A program made the position numbers and the translations under genes. Below, in pieces: positions 23,470-31,866 of a DNA stretch of 64,000 nucleotides. This stretch comes from Avoscillospira sp045652125 (GTDB lineage: Bacteria; Bacillota; Clostridia; Oscillospirales; Oscillospiraceae): the NCBI GenBank assembly GCA_045652125.1, contig JAZRTT010000019.1, positions 115,647 to 179,646 on the forward strand, written 5' to 3'. Positions within the stretch are counted from its first letter, which is position 1, and each line of letters opens with the position of its first letter. Under the pieces are notes generated by a model. That model had not been told where the DNA came from. It made no database searches and was given only the letters and a program-made list of their open reading frames with translations.

Positions 23470-24666
23470 ATGAATATTCTCATCTGCAATGTAGGAAGTA
23501 CATCCCTGAAATATCAGCTCTTTGATATGACAAACGGTGAACGGGTTCTTGCCTCCGGCGGTGCTGAACGTGTTGGTGGGGCAAAAAGCCTTTTTTATCA
23601 CAAAAATAGCCGAACCGGTGACAATGTCCGAAAAGAAGCGGTCTTTCCCACCCACAAAGAAGCCATCGGTCATATGCTGGAATATCTTCTGACCGGAGCC
23701 GTTGACTCTTTAGACGAGATCGCCTGTGTGGGTTTCAAAGTCGTCCACGCCAAAGGTGTCACCGGGGTGCAGTACCTTACAGATGACGTCCTGCAGGCCA
23801 TGGCTGATTTCAACTCCGTAGCCCCTGCCCACAATCCTCCTTATATTGCAGCCATTCGCCAGTTCCGGGCCCTGATGCCCGATACGCCTATGATCGGTTC
23901 TTTTGAGACCGCTTTCCATGCGCAAATGCCTCCGGAGGCCTATCTGTACCCCATTCCCATTGAACTATCCAAAAAGCATGCCATCCGTCGTTACGGCTTC
24001 CACGGTGCTTCTCTTGAATACCTGTCCACCTGGACGGCAGAAAAAATGCACCGCAAAAACCTGAAGATCGTCTGCTGCCATTTGGGCGGCAGCGGCAGTC
24101 TGTGTGCCGTAAAAGACGGCATCAGCATAGACACCACCATGGGCATGAGTCTGCAATGCGGAGTTCTGCAAAACAATCGCATCGGTGACATGGACCCCTA
24201 TGTGATCTTCTATCTGGTGGAAGAATGTGGTATGACCCTTAAGGAAGTAAAAACGATGCTCCAAACCAAAAGCGGCCTTTATGGTCTGTCCGGCGGCGTT
24301 TCCAACGACCTGCGTGATATACAGCAGGCGGCGGATGCAGGAAATCCGGACTGCCAAAACGCCGTAAATGCCTACGCCTACGGCATCAAGAAATATATCG
24401 GTGCTTATACGGCTGCCATGGGTGGTCTGGATGCCATTGTCTTTGGCGGTGGTATTGGCAGAAACAGTGCCCAGGTTCGTTCCAAAGCACTGGAGGGGCT
24501 GGCCTGTTTGGGTGTAAAGCTGGATGAAGAAAAAAATCGCAATGCCAAAGGCGGAGATGACTTGTCCGCAGACGGCAGCTCTGTTCGAATTTATGTGGTA
24601 GACACCAATGAGGAGATCGTTGTGGCACGGAAAGCGAAAGCTCTGCTGGAAAAAACAACAACATAA
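23470..24666 (+). CDS. Acetate-kinase-family protein with altered active site
   Basis: This 398-residue protein aligns along its whole length with AckA (opening NILICNVGSTSLKYQLFDM, RRYGFHGASLEYL, SIDTTMGMSLQ, DTNEEIVVARKA). Matched by eye to Methanosarcina thermophila acetate kinase, Asn7, His123, His180, Arg241 and Glu384 equivalents are kept, but Arg91 becomes Lys (GFKVVHAK for GHRVVHGG), Asp148 becomes Glu (FETAFH) and Asn211 becomes Gly (CHLGGSGS). It may be a kinase for another short carboxylate, or of changed activity. GGAG precedes the ATG. The eut acetyl-phosphate source lies 3 kb away on the other strand. Confidence 0.8.
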   Translation: MNILICNVGSTSLKYQLFDMTNGERVLASGGAERVGGAKSLFYHKNSRTGDNVRKEAVFPTHKEAIGHMLEYLLTGAVDSLDEIACVGFKVVHAKGVTGVQYLTDDVLQAMADFNSVAPAHNPPYIAAIRQFRALMPDTPMIGSFETAFHAQMPPEAYLYPIPIELSKKHAIRRYGFHGASLEYLSTWTAEKMHRKNLKIVCCHLGGSGSLCAVKDGISIDTTMGMSLQCGVLQNNRIGDMDPYVIFYLVEECGMTLKEVKTMLQTKSGLYGLSGGVSNDLRDIQQAADAGNPDCQNAVNAYAYGIKKYIGAYTAAMGGLDAIVFGGGIGRNSAQVRSKALEGLACLGVKLDEEKNRNAKGGDDLSADGSSVRIYVVDTNEEIVVARKAKALLEKTTT

Positions 24667-24710
24667 CAAAAAAAGAGAAGCTGTTTCGGCGGGTGTTCGT
24701 AAAACAGTTA

Positions 24711-24748
24711 AACCGACCTATGGTTTTTCGATCATAGGTCGGTTTTTT
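24711..24748 (+). terminator. Intrinsic terminator after the acetate-kinase-family gene
   Basis: A 12-bp stem (24711-24722 with 24733-24744), 10-base loop, then TTTTTT. Confidence 0.9.
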
Positions 24749-24768
24749 GTAAGCAGTATCGACTTTGG

Positions 24769-24873
24769 AAAGGCTCCCTTGTGTAAAGGGAGCTGTCAGC
24801 CGTCAGGCTGACTGAGGGATTGACAACCCCTCCGCCCCCTGCGGGGCACCTCCCCTTACACAGGGGAGGCTTT
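24769..24873. repeat. Palindromic MITE-like intergenic repeat, 105 bp
   Basis: The ends are imperfect inverted repeats of about 24 bases: AAAGGCTCCCTTGTGTAA at the left against AAAGCCTCCCCTGTGTAA read from the right on the other strand. The middle has two more short palindromes (CAGCCGTCAGGCTG and CCCCCTGCGGGG). No coding frame is credible. I recall very similar GGGGAGG/CTGTGTAAGG intergenic repeats in many Oscillospirales and Lachnospirales genomes, which points to a mobilised miniature element. Confidence 0.7.
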
Positions 24874-24955
24874 GGCGCGGTGCAAAACCGACCGCCGCAC
24901 GATATACCGATAAGTGTATAGAAGTGCGCCCTTAAACGGCTTGATAAACTGGAAT

Positions 24956-25396
24956 TTATCTTTTTATCATTTCCATATACGGAAGTATTTGAAAACCACA
25001 CTTTTTATACAAGGAAACGGCTGTTGTATTTTCTTCTTCTACCTCTAATCTGTATACAACATCATTATACAGGGAAAAGAGCTTCTCAAAAAACATACTG
25101 CCTAAGCCCATTGAACGAAATTGCGATTTTATATAGATATCTTCTATCCATATGCACTTTTTCCCAAATTCTGTTGAAAAGCTTATAGCAATCATAGCAT
25201 ATCCTGCTATTTCGCCATCATCATTTTCAAAAATAAATCCATCAACATAGGGATTAGTATTATTTATACAGGCGTCCACATCGTTGCTGAATATTACTTC
25301 TGAACCATTAGTAAAAACTGCCTCAGATGTATAAAAAGTTTGCATCATCTCTATAACATAGGGCTTATCTTCATATAACATTTTTCTAATTTTCAT
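24956..25396 (-). CDS. GNAT family N-acetyltransferase
   Basis: This 146-residue acetyltransferase moves an acetyl group from acetyl-CoA to an unknown amine. The acetyl-CoA loop appears as SQFRSMGLGSMFFEKL (about residues 92-107, the R/QxxGxG/A pattern), and the C-terminal AVSLYKKCGFQILPY is the typical last strand. Its codon use is clearly AT-richer than that of its neighbours (many AAT, TAT, ATA codons), and it sits next to a mobile repeat, both suggesting recent acquisition. The substrate is not predictable. Confidence 0.85.
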   Translation of the reverse strand: MKIRKMLYEDKPYVIEMMQTFYTSEAVFTNGSEVIFSNDVDACINNTNPYVDGFIFENDDGEIAGYAMIAISFSTEFGKKCIWIEDIYIKSQFRSMGLGSMFFEKLFSLYNDVVYRLEVEEENTTAVSLYKKCGFQILPYMEMIKR

Positions 25397-25471
25397 ATAC
25401 TGAAATCCTCTCCAAATTCTGATTTATCGAACTGTTTATATTTTATCATAAGCTCCCTCAATATACAACAT

Positions 25472-25501
25472 TCGGCACAGCAAACCCAATTGCTGTGCCG
25501 A
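25472..25501 (-). terminator. Hairpin at the end of the eut operon
   Basis: An 11-bp stem (25472-25482 with 25491-25501) just beyond the eutH stop. The downstream T stretch on the minus strand is interrupted (ATGTTGTATATT), so it could terminate imperfectly or protect the mRNA 3' end. Confidence 0.6.
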
Positions 25502-25525
25502 TAACTGTTTTATGAACACCGCCCT

Positions 25526-26605
25526 TTACACAGCTTCTCCTTTTTTTCTGACCAGCAGCATTGCGACCGCAACAGCACTGATCCCGGAAATCAGCTTTGA
25601 CACGATCACAGGAAGCAGCATTTCCGGTGCAAAACCGGCAGTAAATCCAAGGTGATCTCCAAAAACAAAAGCTGCCGAGACCGCAAATGCCACATTCAAA
25701 ACCTTGCCCCGTGCGTCCATATCCTTCATCATTCCAAACATGGGAATGGAATTTGCCAACGTTGCCACCATGCCTGCAGCCGCTACATCATTCATACCAA
25801 GCAGGCCGCCCAGCTTCATAAGCGGTTTTCGAAATACTTTTGTGATCACATAAACCAATGGAAACGCACCTGCCAAAATCAAGGCAATGCCACCTACTGT
25901 GGCATATCCCTCAGATAGTGGGGCCATGCCCGGAATGATCACCACCCCGGTCAGTGCTTCCACAATTGCACAGGCCAATCCCACTGTGATCAGTGCCGTT
26001 ACAAACCACCCAAAGGCCGTAAAGCCTTTGATCATTGCTTGTTCCGCTTTCCACAGCCCCAAGGCGATCAGCAGGGCAAACAATGCCACAGGAATCAGGT
26101 TCCGGCAGACCATCAAAAAGGGAAACCCTGCCAACAATCCGCCTGCCAATGCCCCTGCGGGAATGGTGATCACACCGGCCAGAATGCCTTGTGCCAGGAA
26201 TTTTCTGTCCTCCGGCTGAATGATTCCCAAAGATACCGGGATGGTGAACACGATCGTAGCTCCCAGCATGGAGCCAATCACCGTGCCACCGAACAACCCG
26301 GCCTCCCGGCTTTCCGCCAATTCCATGGAAAGTGCCGCACCACCCATGTCATTGGCCAAAACAGAACCGGGAAACATGCCGGGATCTGCACCCAAAAAGC
26401 CAAATACAGGCACGATCACAGGACGCAGAATGGTTGCCAACACGGGGGCCAGACTGATGATTCCCAGCATAGAAAGAGCCAATGCACCAAAGGCCAGAAC
26501 CCCGTTTTCAAATTCCTGTCCCAATCCAAGGCGATTGCCGAATATCCGATCCAATGCACCGAAAATCATAAAAATAGTCATTAAATAAATAATATAATCG
26601 CTCAC
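25526..26605 (-). CDS. eutH: Ethanolamine permease
   Basis: This 359-residue polytopic membrane protein of the EutH family imports or equilibrates ethanolamine, the substrate of the operon. Key stretches are FGALDRIFGNRLGLGQEFE, PGMFPGSVLANDMGGAALSMELA and GDHLGFTAGF. I start it at GTG 26605, since GGGAGG lies 7 bases before it; the ATG 15 bases upstream lies before that site. It overlaps the stop of eutN by four bases (GTGA) and is the last gene of the operon. Confidence 0.93.
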   Translation of the reverse strand: MSDYIIYLMTIFMIFGALDRIFGNRLGLGQEFENGVLAFGALALSMLGIISLAPVLATILRPVIVPVFGFLGADPGMFPGSVLANDMGGAALSMELAESREAGLFGGTVIGSMLGATIVFTIPVSLGIIQPEDRKFLAQGILAGVITIPAGALAGGLLAGFPFLMVCRNLIPVALFALLIALGLWKAEQAMIKGFTAFGWFVTALITVGLACAIVEALTGVVIIPGMAPLSEGYATVGGIALILAGAFPLVYVITKVFRKPLMKLGGLLGMNDVAAAGMVATLANSIPMFGMMKDMDARGKVLNVAFAVSAAFVFGDHLGFTAGFAPEMLLPVIVSKLISGISAVAVAMLLVRKKGEAV

Positions 26606-26850
26606 CGCATTTCCTCCCATGCATTGGCATCCAAAATCGCCACGATTGCGGCATCACAGGGCAGCTCAGGATTTCCTGCTCTGGCACCGGATCCTGTGGT
26701 CACCAGTACCCTGTCCCCCACTCCGGCCCCCACCAGATCTGCCGCCACAGCTTGCCTGTCGTCAAAGCGAACAACCAAAAACGTCTGTCCTCGAAGGGCA
26801 TCACATTTTTTTGTGGCCCAAAGATTCCCTGTCACGGTTCCCAGAATCAT
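26602..26850 (-). CDS. eutN: Microcompartment shell vertex protein, EutN/CcmL family
   Basis: This 82-residue pentameric shell protein (BMC-P) closes the vertices of the microcompartment. The sequence from MILGTVTGNLWATKK through LVVRF and VLVTTGSGAR to CDAAIVAILD is a clear EutN/CcmL fold. The ATG at 26850 overlaps the stop of the previous gene by four bases and has GGAAGGAAG upstream. It is the only vertex protein seen in the operon. Confidence 0.93.
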   Translation of the reverse strand: MILGTVTGNLWATKKCDALRGQTFLVVRFDDRQAVAADLVGAGVGDRVLVTTGSGARAGNPELPCDAAIVAILDANAWEEMR

Positions 26851-27296
26851 GGTTCTCTTCCTTCCAAAATATCTTTTGCCAAAGGAGTCATGCGGCTGCC
26901 CGGATGCGGTTTTTCTCCCAACTGCCGTAAATGCCTTGCCGTCTGAGCCGTAATAAGCGGTCTGTCCTGTCCCATTATCCGAACGCCCAACTGCTTTAAG
27001 TGCTGTTCCGCACAGGATAACTCCCTGCACAAAAGTCGGCAATTGGATGCATGATGGTGCTTCTGGTGGGGCCATAGCCAAACAGGTTTTCCTTCCAACA
27101 ACGCCTCACAGACGACGTTATTTGGCATATGGAGCAGCTCTCCCGGAGACAGAACCCCCAACACCACCGCTTCATACGGTTTTTCGTTTACATAGTTATA
27201 ATTATGGTAATCAGGCTTCTCGCCGATGAGATACGCTCTCGGTTTTTGCCCATCCATGCGTTCCATGACCGCTTGGGTCAATTCCTCCAAATTCAT
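26847..27296 (-). CDS. Ethanolamine-operon protein of unknown function
   Basis: This 149-residue soluble protein is set between pduL and eutN with four-base overlaps on both sides, so it is an integral operon member. It begins with a short amphipathic helix (MNLEELTQAVMERMDG) like those that target enzymes into microcompartments. The middle reads YEAVVLGVLSPGELLHMPNN and has a His cluster (HQKHHHAS). It resembles the uncharacterised proteins found in clostridial eut loci (TIGR02536-type, from memory). No catalytic motif is recognisable. Confidence 0.65.
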   Translation of the reverse strand: MNLEELTQAVMERMDGQKPRAYLIGEKPDYHNYNYVNEKPYEAVVLGVLSPGELLHMPNNVVCEALLEGKPVWLWPHQKHHHASNCRLLCRELSCAEQHLKQLGVRIMGQDRPLITAQTARHLRQLGEKPHPGSRMTPLAKDILEGREP

Positions 27297-27898
27297 TGCA
27301 GAATCATCCCCAAGTCACCCTTTTGAAAGCCACATCCGTTGGCTTCATCATAGTCCAGATGGGCATAGGTGCAGTAATCGGGGCTGACCCGCACCGCCAC
27401 CTGCTCCAATATCACAGGCCGTTCTGTAAATGTCCGCAGACGCACGATATCCCCATGTTTGACTCCCTGCAACGCCGCATCCTCCGGCGTCATATGGATA
27501 TGCCGCTGCGCAAGGATCGTCCCCTGTTTCAAATGGACTTCCCCCATTGGCCCGACCAGGGTGATCGGCTCGGAACCTTCCACATAACCTGACAGACGTA
27601 CCGGCGGCCGCATACCGAGGGCCACCGCATCCGTTGCAGATACCTCCACCTGCCCCTCTTTTCTGCATGGACCAAGAACTGCCACATTTTTTATGATTCC
27701 CTTGAGACCATGGAGTTCTACCCGTTCTTCAGCCAAATATTGCCCCGGTTGGGACAGAGGGCGTTTTGGGGTCAAATCGTGGCCAAACAGGCATAACGCC
27801 TGTTCTTTGGTCACGTGAACATGGCGGCCGGAGGCTTCCATCTCCACAAAAAGGCGGCGCTTCAGATCGTTTGTCAGACGATCAATCTTCTGTTCCAT
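27293..27898 (-). CDS. pduL: Microcompartment phosphotransacylase, PduL type
   Basis: This 201-residue zinc enzyme exchanges the acyl group between acyl-CoA and phosphate, making acetyl phosphate from the acetyl-CoA formed by EutE and regenerating CoA inside the compartment. The zinc-binding motifs SGRHVHVTKEQ (near 23-33) and QRHIHMTPEDA (near 131-141) are intact. The N-terminal 20 residues form an amphipathic helix (MEQKIDRLTNDLKRRLF), the family's targeting peptide. It replaces EutD in this operon. It overlaps eutT by 17 bases. Confidence 0.93.
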   Translation of the reverse strand: MEQKIDRLTNDLKRRLFVEMEASGRHVHVTKEQALCLFGHDLTPKRPLSQPGQYLAEERVELHGLKGIIKNVAVLGPCRKEGQVEVSATDAVALGMRPPVRLSGYVEGSEPITLVGPMGEVHLKQGTILAQRHIHMTPEDAALQGVKHGDIVRLRTFTERPVILEQVAVRVSPDYCTYAHLDYDEANGCGFQKGDLGMILQ

Positions 27899-28568
27899 GA
27901 CCGCTCTCCTTTTTCATTTGTATCATCCAGATCCAAACCAGACTGCTCAGCCGGTTCATGACCTGAATCAGATCTGATCGATGAGGGAAGGCATCACATG
28001 CAGCAAGCTCTGTTTGCCGAACCAATGTGCGCAGGCGATTGAACCGCAGCAGCATGGGATTATCTCCAAAATCCGGTCTAAAGTGGGGCTGATCATAATA
28101 CTTCTGCGGAAAGTGGCTGTGTTCACGGAGCTTTTCCGGGGTAAATCCGCAAATAGTTTCTCTGGTCCACGGTTCTTCCGTCACATCACAGCGCATGATC
28201 TGCCGCGTTATATCCAAAAGTTCCTGCAGGTTCTGCCGCTGACGACCTTCTGCTATTGTGCCGCAAAGCAGTATTTCTGCCTGCAAACTGTCCAAAAGCC
28301 CCCGAAATACAATGCGGGGATGTGTTTTCGGCACCAGCACATCTGCGCTCAGATGGGTCATGGCCTCCGGTTTTTCCGTCAGCGGTCTGCCTTCTGTGGT
28401 GCGATACTTTGGTTTTGCAAGGGATGCAGAGAGCACTTCCACTCCATCCGACCGAAGCCAATCTCTGGCAGAAGGCGTTAAGATATCCCCCTGCCCCAAA
28501 TAAAAAACACGCTTACCATCCCGTACCCGGATGTTATCCCGGACAGCCTGAGCCGTAAAAACTGCCAT
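27882..28568 (-). CDS. eutT: Corrinoid adenosyltransferase for ethanolamine ammonia-lyase
   Basis: This 228-residue enzyme adenosylates cob(I)alamin to make the AdoCbl cofactor required by EutBC. It has the EutT-type N-terminus with FYLGQGDILTPSARDWL, the block RIVFRGLLDSLQAEILLCG and the cap segment NRLRTLVRQTELAA. The HxxxCC metal motif of Salmonella EutT is not evident, so this is likely the metal-motif-poor form. Its start overlaps the stop of eutM by one base (TGATG). Confidence 0.85.
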   Translation of the reverse strand: MAVFTAQAVRDNIRVRDGKRVFYLGQGDILTPSARDWLRSDGVEVLSASLAKPKYRTTEGRPLTEKPEAMTHLSADVLVPKTHPRIVFRGLLDSLQAEILLCGTIAEGRQRQNLQELLDITRQIMRCDVTEEPWTRETICGFTPEKLREHSHFPQKYYDQPHFRPDFGDNPMLLRFNRLRTLVRQTELAACDAFPHRSDLIQVMNRLSSLVWIWMIQMKKESGHGTED

Positions 28569-28879
28569 CAGACTTCAGGCACAGTATTCTGCTGACTCTG
28601 GCGTCCCTTTGGCAGAATGGCATCTACCTCCATATGCGGACGGGGAATCACATGGACAGAAACCAATTCGCCCACCTTTTCCGCCGCTGCTGCACCGGCA
28701 TCTGTTGCTGCCTTGACTGCACCTACATCCCCTCTGACCATGACAGTCACCAGACCGCCGCCTACCTGTTCTTTTCCTACCAGATTTACATTGGCGGACT
28801 TTACCATGGCATCGGCAGCCTCAATGGCGCCAACCAGTCCTTTTGTCTCCACCATACCCAGTGCATTGGTATTGATCAT
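28568..28879 (-). CDS. eutM: Microcompartment hexameric shell protein
   Basis: This 103-residue BMC-H shell protein opens with the family line ALGMVETKGLVGAIEAADAM and contains LVGKEQVGGGLVTVMVRGDVGAVKAAT and VHVIPRPH. It should form the hexagonal facets of the shell. A short hydrophilic tail extends beyond the usual end. It is the only BMC-H gene in the locus. Confidence 0.95.
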   Translation of the reverse strand: MINTNALGMVETKGLVGAIEAADAMVKSANVNLVGKEQVGGGLVTVMVRGDVGAVKAATDAGAAAAEKVGELVSVHVIPRPHMEVDAILPKGRQSQQNTVPEV

Positions 28880-28903
28880 ATGATTATCTCCTTTTCGTCT
28901 TGT

Positions 28904-30343
28904 TTACGATAGCTTTTGCAGCAGCCGTTCTGTCAGGCGCTCCAAAAGATCTGTTTCCATAGGTTCCTCTTTAGTATGCTCCGCAGCCCGTTCCTTATGC
29001 CCCCATGCAACACGGCGGATATTAATCAGGTCCAATGGCCCGATATTATTGCTGGAAGAACTGCCGCCTACTGCGCCGCAGCCAAGGGTCAATGCCGGGA
29101 ACAGCCCTGTGGTCGCACCGATTCCACCTAATGCAGCAGGCGTATTGACCAAAAAACGCGATACGGGAACTGCTAAAGCAAACCGTTTGATCACCGCCTC
29201 ATCCTTTGCATGGATCGTAAAGGTATGACCGCTTCCTTCGTGTTCCAGAATGGCACAGGCAAGAGCCAAAGCCTGATCCTGATTATCTACATGATAAAGG
29301 CCCAAAACGGGACACAGTTTTTCCATGGAATACGGATATTGATCGCCTGCACCGATTTCCCGTGCCACCAACACCTTTGCTCTGCGTGCTTCTTCTGACA
29401 GGCCTGCCAATTCTGCGATTTTGTCTGCCGTTTTTCCAACGATCTTTGGATCCATTGTGCCATTGCACCGAAAGAGAATAGATGCCAGTTTTTCCCCTTC
29501 TTCTTTCGTGAGAATATAGCAACCCTGCCGCTTCATCTCAGCCTCTGCCTGTGCCGCTTCGCTCCGTTCCAAAATAATACTTTGTTCCGATGCACAGATA
29601 ACACCGTTATCAAAGGTCTTGGATCGGACAATATCCGAAATTGCCTGCTGCAGATCACAGCTTGGATGAAGGTAAGCAGGGCCGTTGCCTGCTCCTACGC
29701 CAATGGCGGGCGTTCCGGAAGAATAGGCAGAGCGCACCATGGCTCCGCCGCCGGTTGCCAATATCAGCTTCACTTTCGGGTGCTTCATCAGTTCTTCCAC
29801 CGCCTGCATGGTCGGCGTAGAAACACAGCCAATGGCACCTTTGGGGCAACCTGCCTCCTCGGCCGCTTTTGCTAAAAGCTCCGCTGTCCGACAGGAACAT
29901 TTTTTCGCGCCGGGATGGGGCGAAAGCACAATGGCATTTCCGCCCTTCAGGGCAATTATAGCTTTGTAAATCACAGTCGACGTGGGGTTTGTCGAAGGTG
30001 CCAGACCGGCAATGACCCCCACAGGAACCGCAACATCCCAAACCTGCCTTTCCGCGTCTTTCCTCAAAACCCCCACGGTTTTCTGATCTTTGATGGCATT
30101 CCACAGCGTTTGGGATGCAAACAGGTTTTTCTCTGTTTTATCCGATTTGTTGCCGAAGCCCGTTTCTTCCACAGCCAATGCTGCCAGCTCTGCGGCATGA
30201 GCAGAAGCAGTCCTTGCCATGGCTTCCACAATGCAATCGATCATTTTTTGGTTCATGGTACGCAGCGTCTGCTGTGCTTTGGACGCAGCCTCTACCAGAT
30301 CTCGCACCTCCTGCCGGCTCATCAGATCCTTCGCCAATTCCAT
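28904..30343 (-). CDS. eutE: Acetaldehyde dehydrogenase (CoA-acylating)
   Basis: This 479-residue enzyme converts acetaldehyde to acetyl-CoA with NAD+ inside the microcompartment. Motifs include GLAPSTNPTSTVIYKAI, LILATGGGAMV, and the catalytic Cys in DNGVICASEQS (around 264). The C-terminal end LLERLTERLLQKLS is an amphipathic helix suited to encapsulation. The ATG at 30343 follows GGGAGG; it sits immediately after the eutL stop. Confidence 0.95.
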   Translation of the reverse strand: MELAKDLMSRQEVRDLVEAASKAQQTLRTMNQKMIDCIVEAMARTASAHAAELAALAVEETGFGNKSDKTEKNLFASQTLWNAIKDQKTVGVLRKDAERQVWDVAVPVGVIAGLAPSTNPTSTVIYKAIIALKGGNAIVLSPHPGAKKCSCRTAELLAKAAEEAGCPKGAIGCVSTPTMQAVEELMKHPKVKLILATGGGAMVRSAYSSGTPAIGVGAGNGPAYLHPSCDLQQAISDIVRSKTFDNGVICASEQSIILERSEAAQAEAEMKRQGCYILTKEEGEKLASILFRCNGTMDPKIVGKTADKIAELAGLSEEARRAKVLVAREIGAGDQYPYSMEKLCPVLGLYHVDNQDQALALACAILEHEGSGHTFTIHAKDEAVIKRFALAVPVSRFLVNTPAALGGIGATTGLFPALTLGCGAVGGSSSSNNIGPLDLINIRRVAWGHKERAAEHTKEEPMETDLLERLTERLLQKLS

Positions 30344-30344
30344 T

Positions 30345-31007
30345 TTACATTCCTCCCAAATCTTTCGGTCTGGCGGCTGCCTCTCGGACCGCTTGGGCAA
30401 AGGCATCGCAAGCTGCCTGACACGCACTTTGCGTTCCTGTCAGCAGACCGCCGGAAAAATTCGTCTCAGTCGGCGGTGCAAAGAACTGCGTCAGCTCCAC
30501 ATCCGAAGCCTTCAAAGCCGCATCCAATCCCAAAACAGCCTCCACCGGTGGGGCAATCAAATAGGCGATGGCCTGTCCCACCGGGACCTGTGCCAATTCT
30601 GCCAGATAAGAGCCGGTTCGGGAAACGCAGTGTGCAAGATACACTACATCATCCTTCTCATTTGCAGACTGAAACCCGGCACCGCTTTGAAGGAACGCCT
30701 CAGCACCCCGCAGGCCGCTGGCTACTTCTGCAGGAGTTGGTCCGGCAAGAATCCCTATGACCTCTCCTGCCAACGCTGTGGATGCATTGGCCGCGCCTGC
30801 ATAAAGACTTCTGGCATAGGCCACTTCTACGTTAGCCACCTTGGTTGCCTCATCCAGCGCGATGTAGGTCATATCATCGCTGTCCGTGGAAATAAGACCA
30901 ATGGCGCGAAACCGTCTGTCCAACCCCAAGGCACCGGCCAAGCCGGGACTAAGATTGGGAATCAAGCGCAGCGTCAATATTTTTACGGGGAATACCGTTC
31001 CAATCAT
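30345..31007 (-). CDS. eutL: Microcompartment trimeric shell protein
   Basis: This is a 220-residue BMC-T protein with two fused BMC domains. Matching family lines are GLDRRFRAIGLISTDSDDMTYIALDEATK and the second-half TNFSGGLLTGTQSACQAACDAF. EutL forms a gated central pore for larger substrates or cofactors. It is separated from eutC by only 4 bases and from eutE by 1. Confidence 0.94.
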   Translation of the reverse strand: MIGTVFPVKILTLRLIPNLSPGLAGALGLDRRFRAIGLISTDSDDMTYIALDEATKVANVEVAYARSLYAGAANASTALAGEVIGILAGPTPAEVASGLRGAEAFLQSGAGFQSANEKDDVVYLAHCVSRTGSYLAELAQVPVGQAIAYLIAPPVEAVLGLDAALKASDVELTQFFAPPTETNFSGGLLTGTQSACQAACDAFAQAVREAAARPKDLGGM

Positions 31008-31011
31008 ACCG

Positions 31012-31866
31012 TCACCTCAAATCAATCCCGGATGCCTTTTTCTCCAGCATAGTATGCATCAGTTCTGCAATGTGCGCACCGGCCTCTACCGCAGGCGTTC
31101 CCTGACGGTGAATGTTGGATACTACCGTTCTCTTGGCCTCAGGAATTCCCGGCCGCGGCTGATAGGTGATATAGGCCGACATGGATTCACTGGTTACCAG
31201 ACCGGGACGCTCTCCCACCAGCATACACACCAGTTCTGCACCGGTGATCTGGCCAATATGGTCGGATGCACCTACCCGGGCATACTGAACAAACAGCGTC
31301 TTGCCCAGAGAGATCCCAAAGGTTTTCAATCCCTGTTCAATGGCTGCAGCACAGTCCGCTCCATTGGCCATGATGGCATTGGAAGAAAGGCCGTCCCCGA
31401 TCACCAATAAAACTCGGGGGGCTTCTCCGCAGGCAGAACGAATCACCTGCTGATTTTTTTCATCAAACCGCCGCCCCAAGTCCGGCCGCGTCAGATATTG
31501 CTCCTTGTCTTTACACATGGTCTGGACGAATACCAGCCCGTTCTTTTCATAAAAAGCAGGATCTACCAGCGAAAACACACTATCCTGAGCCGCTGCATGG
31601 TCTGCCCGAAACCGCAGCATAGACTCGGTTCGGTATCTGCAGCCCGCCCGTCCAAGCCCCAAACGTGCCGGTGTTTGTTTTTTCAGCCGCAAATAGGCAT
31701 CTGCGTGAGCCGGCTGTTCCACCTGATAGGTTTTTCGCAAATCTACCTGTGTCAAATCAGGCAGACAACCCTCTTCTGCCACTGCCGCTGCCTGCGTCAG
31801 TTCCGGTGCTTCTCCCATCTCCTGCAGCAATTGTGCCACCAATTGTTTCAGCTCTTTTTTATCCAT
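31012..31866 (-). CDS. eutC: Ethanolamine ammonia-lyase small subunit
   Basis: This 284-residue subunit of the AdoCbl-dependent lyase splits ethanolamine to acetaldehyde and ammonia. It opens with an amphipathic helix (MDKKELKQLVAQLLQEMG), the usual targeting signal into the compartment. Core lines are ARLGLGRAGCRYRTESMLRF, LLVIGDGLSSNAIMANG and RPGLVTSESMSAYITYQPRPG, which contribute to B12 binding. It overlaps eutB by 8 bases. Confidence 0.95.
   Translation of the reverse strand: MDKKELKQLVAQLLQEMGEAPELTQAAAVAEEGCLPDLTQVDLRKTYQVEQPAHADAYLRLKKQTPARLGLGRAGCRYRTESMLRFRADHAAAQDSVFSLVDPAFYEKNGLVFVQTMCKDKEQYLTRPDLGRRFDEKNQQVIRSACGEAPRVLLVIGDGLSSNAIMANGADCAAAIEQGLKTFGISLGKTLFVQYARVGASDHIGQITGAELVCMLVGERPGLVTSESMSAYITYQPRPGIPEAKRTVVSNIHRQGTPAVEAGAHIAELMHTMLEKKASGIDLR

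Noticed and set aside
24732..25001. Minus-strand frame across the palindromic repeat
   Set aside because: It runs through a terminator and a repeat element and into the end of the GNAT gene. No family features are visible.
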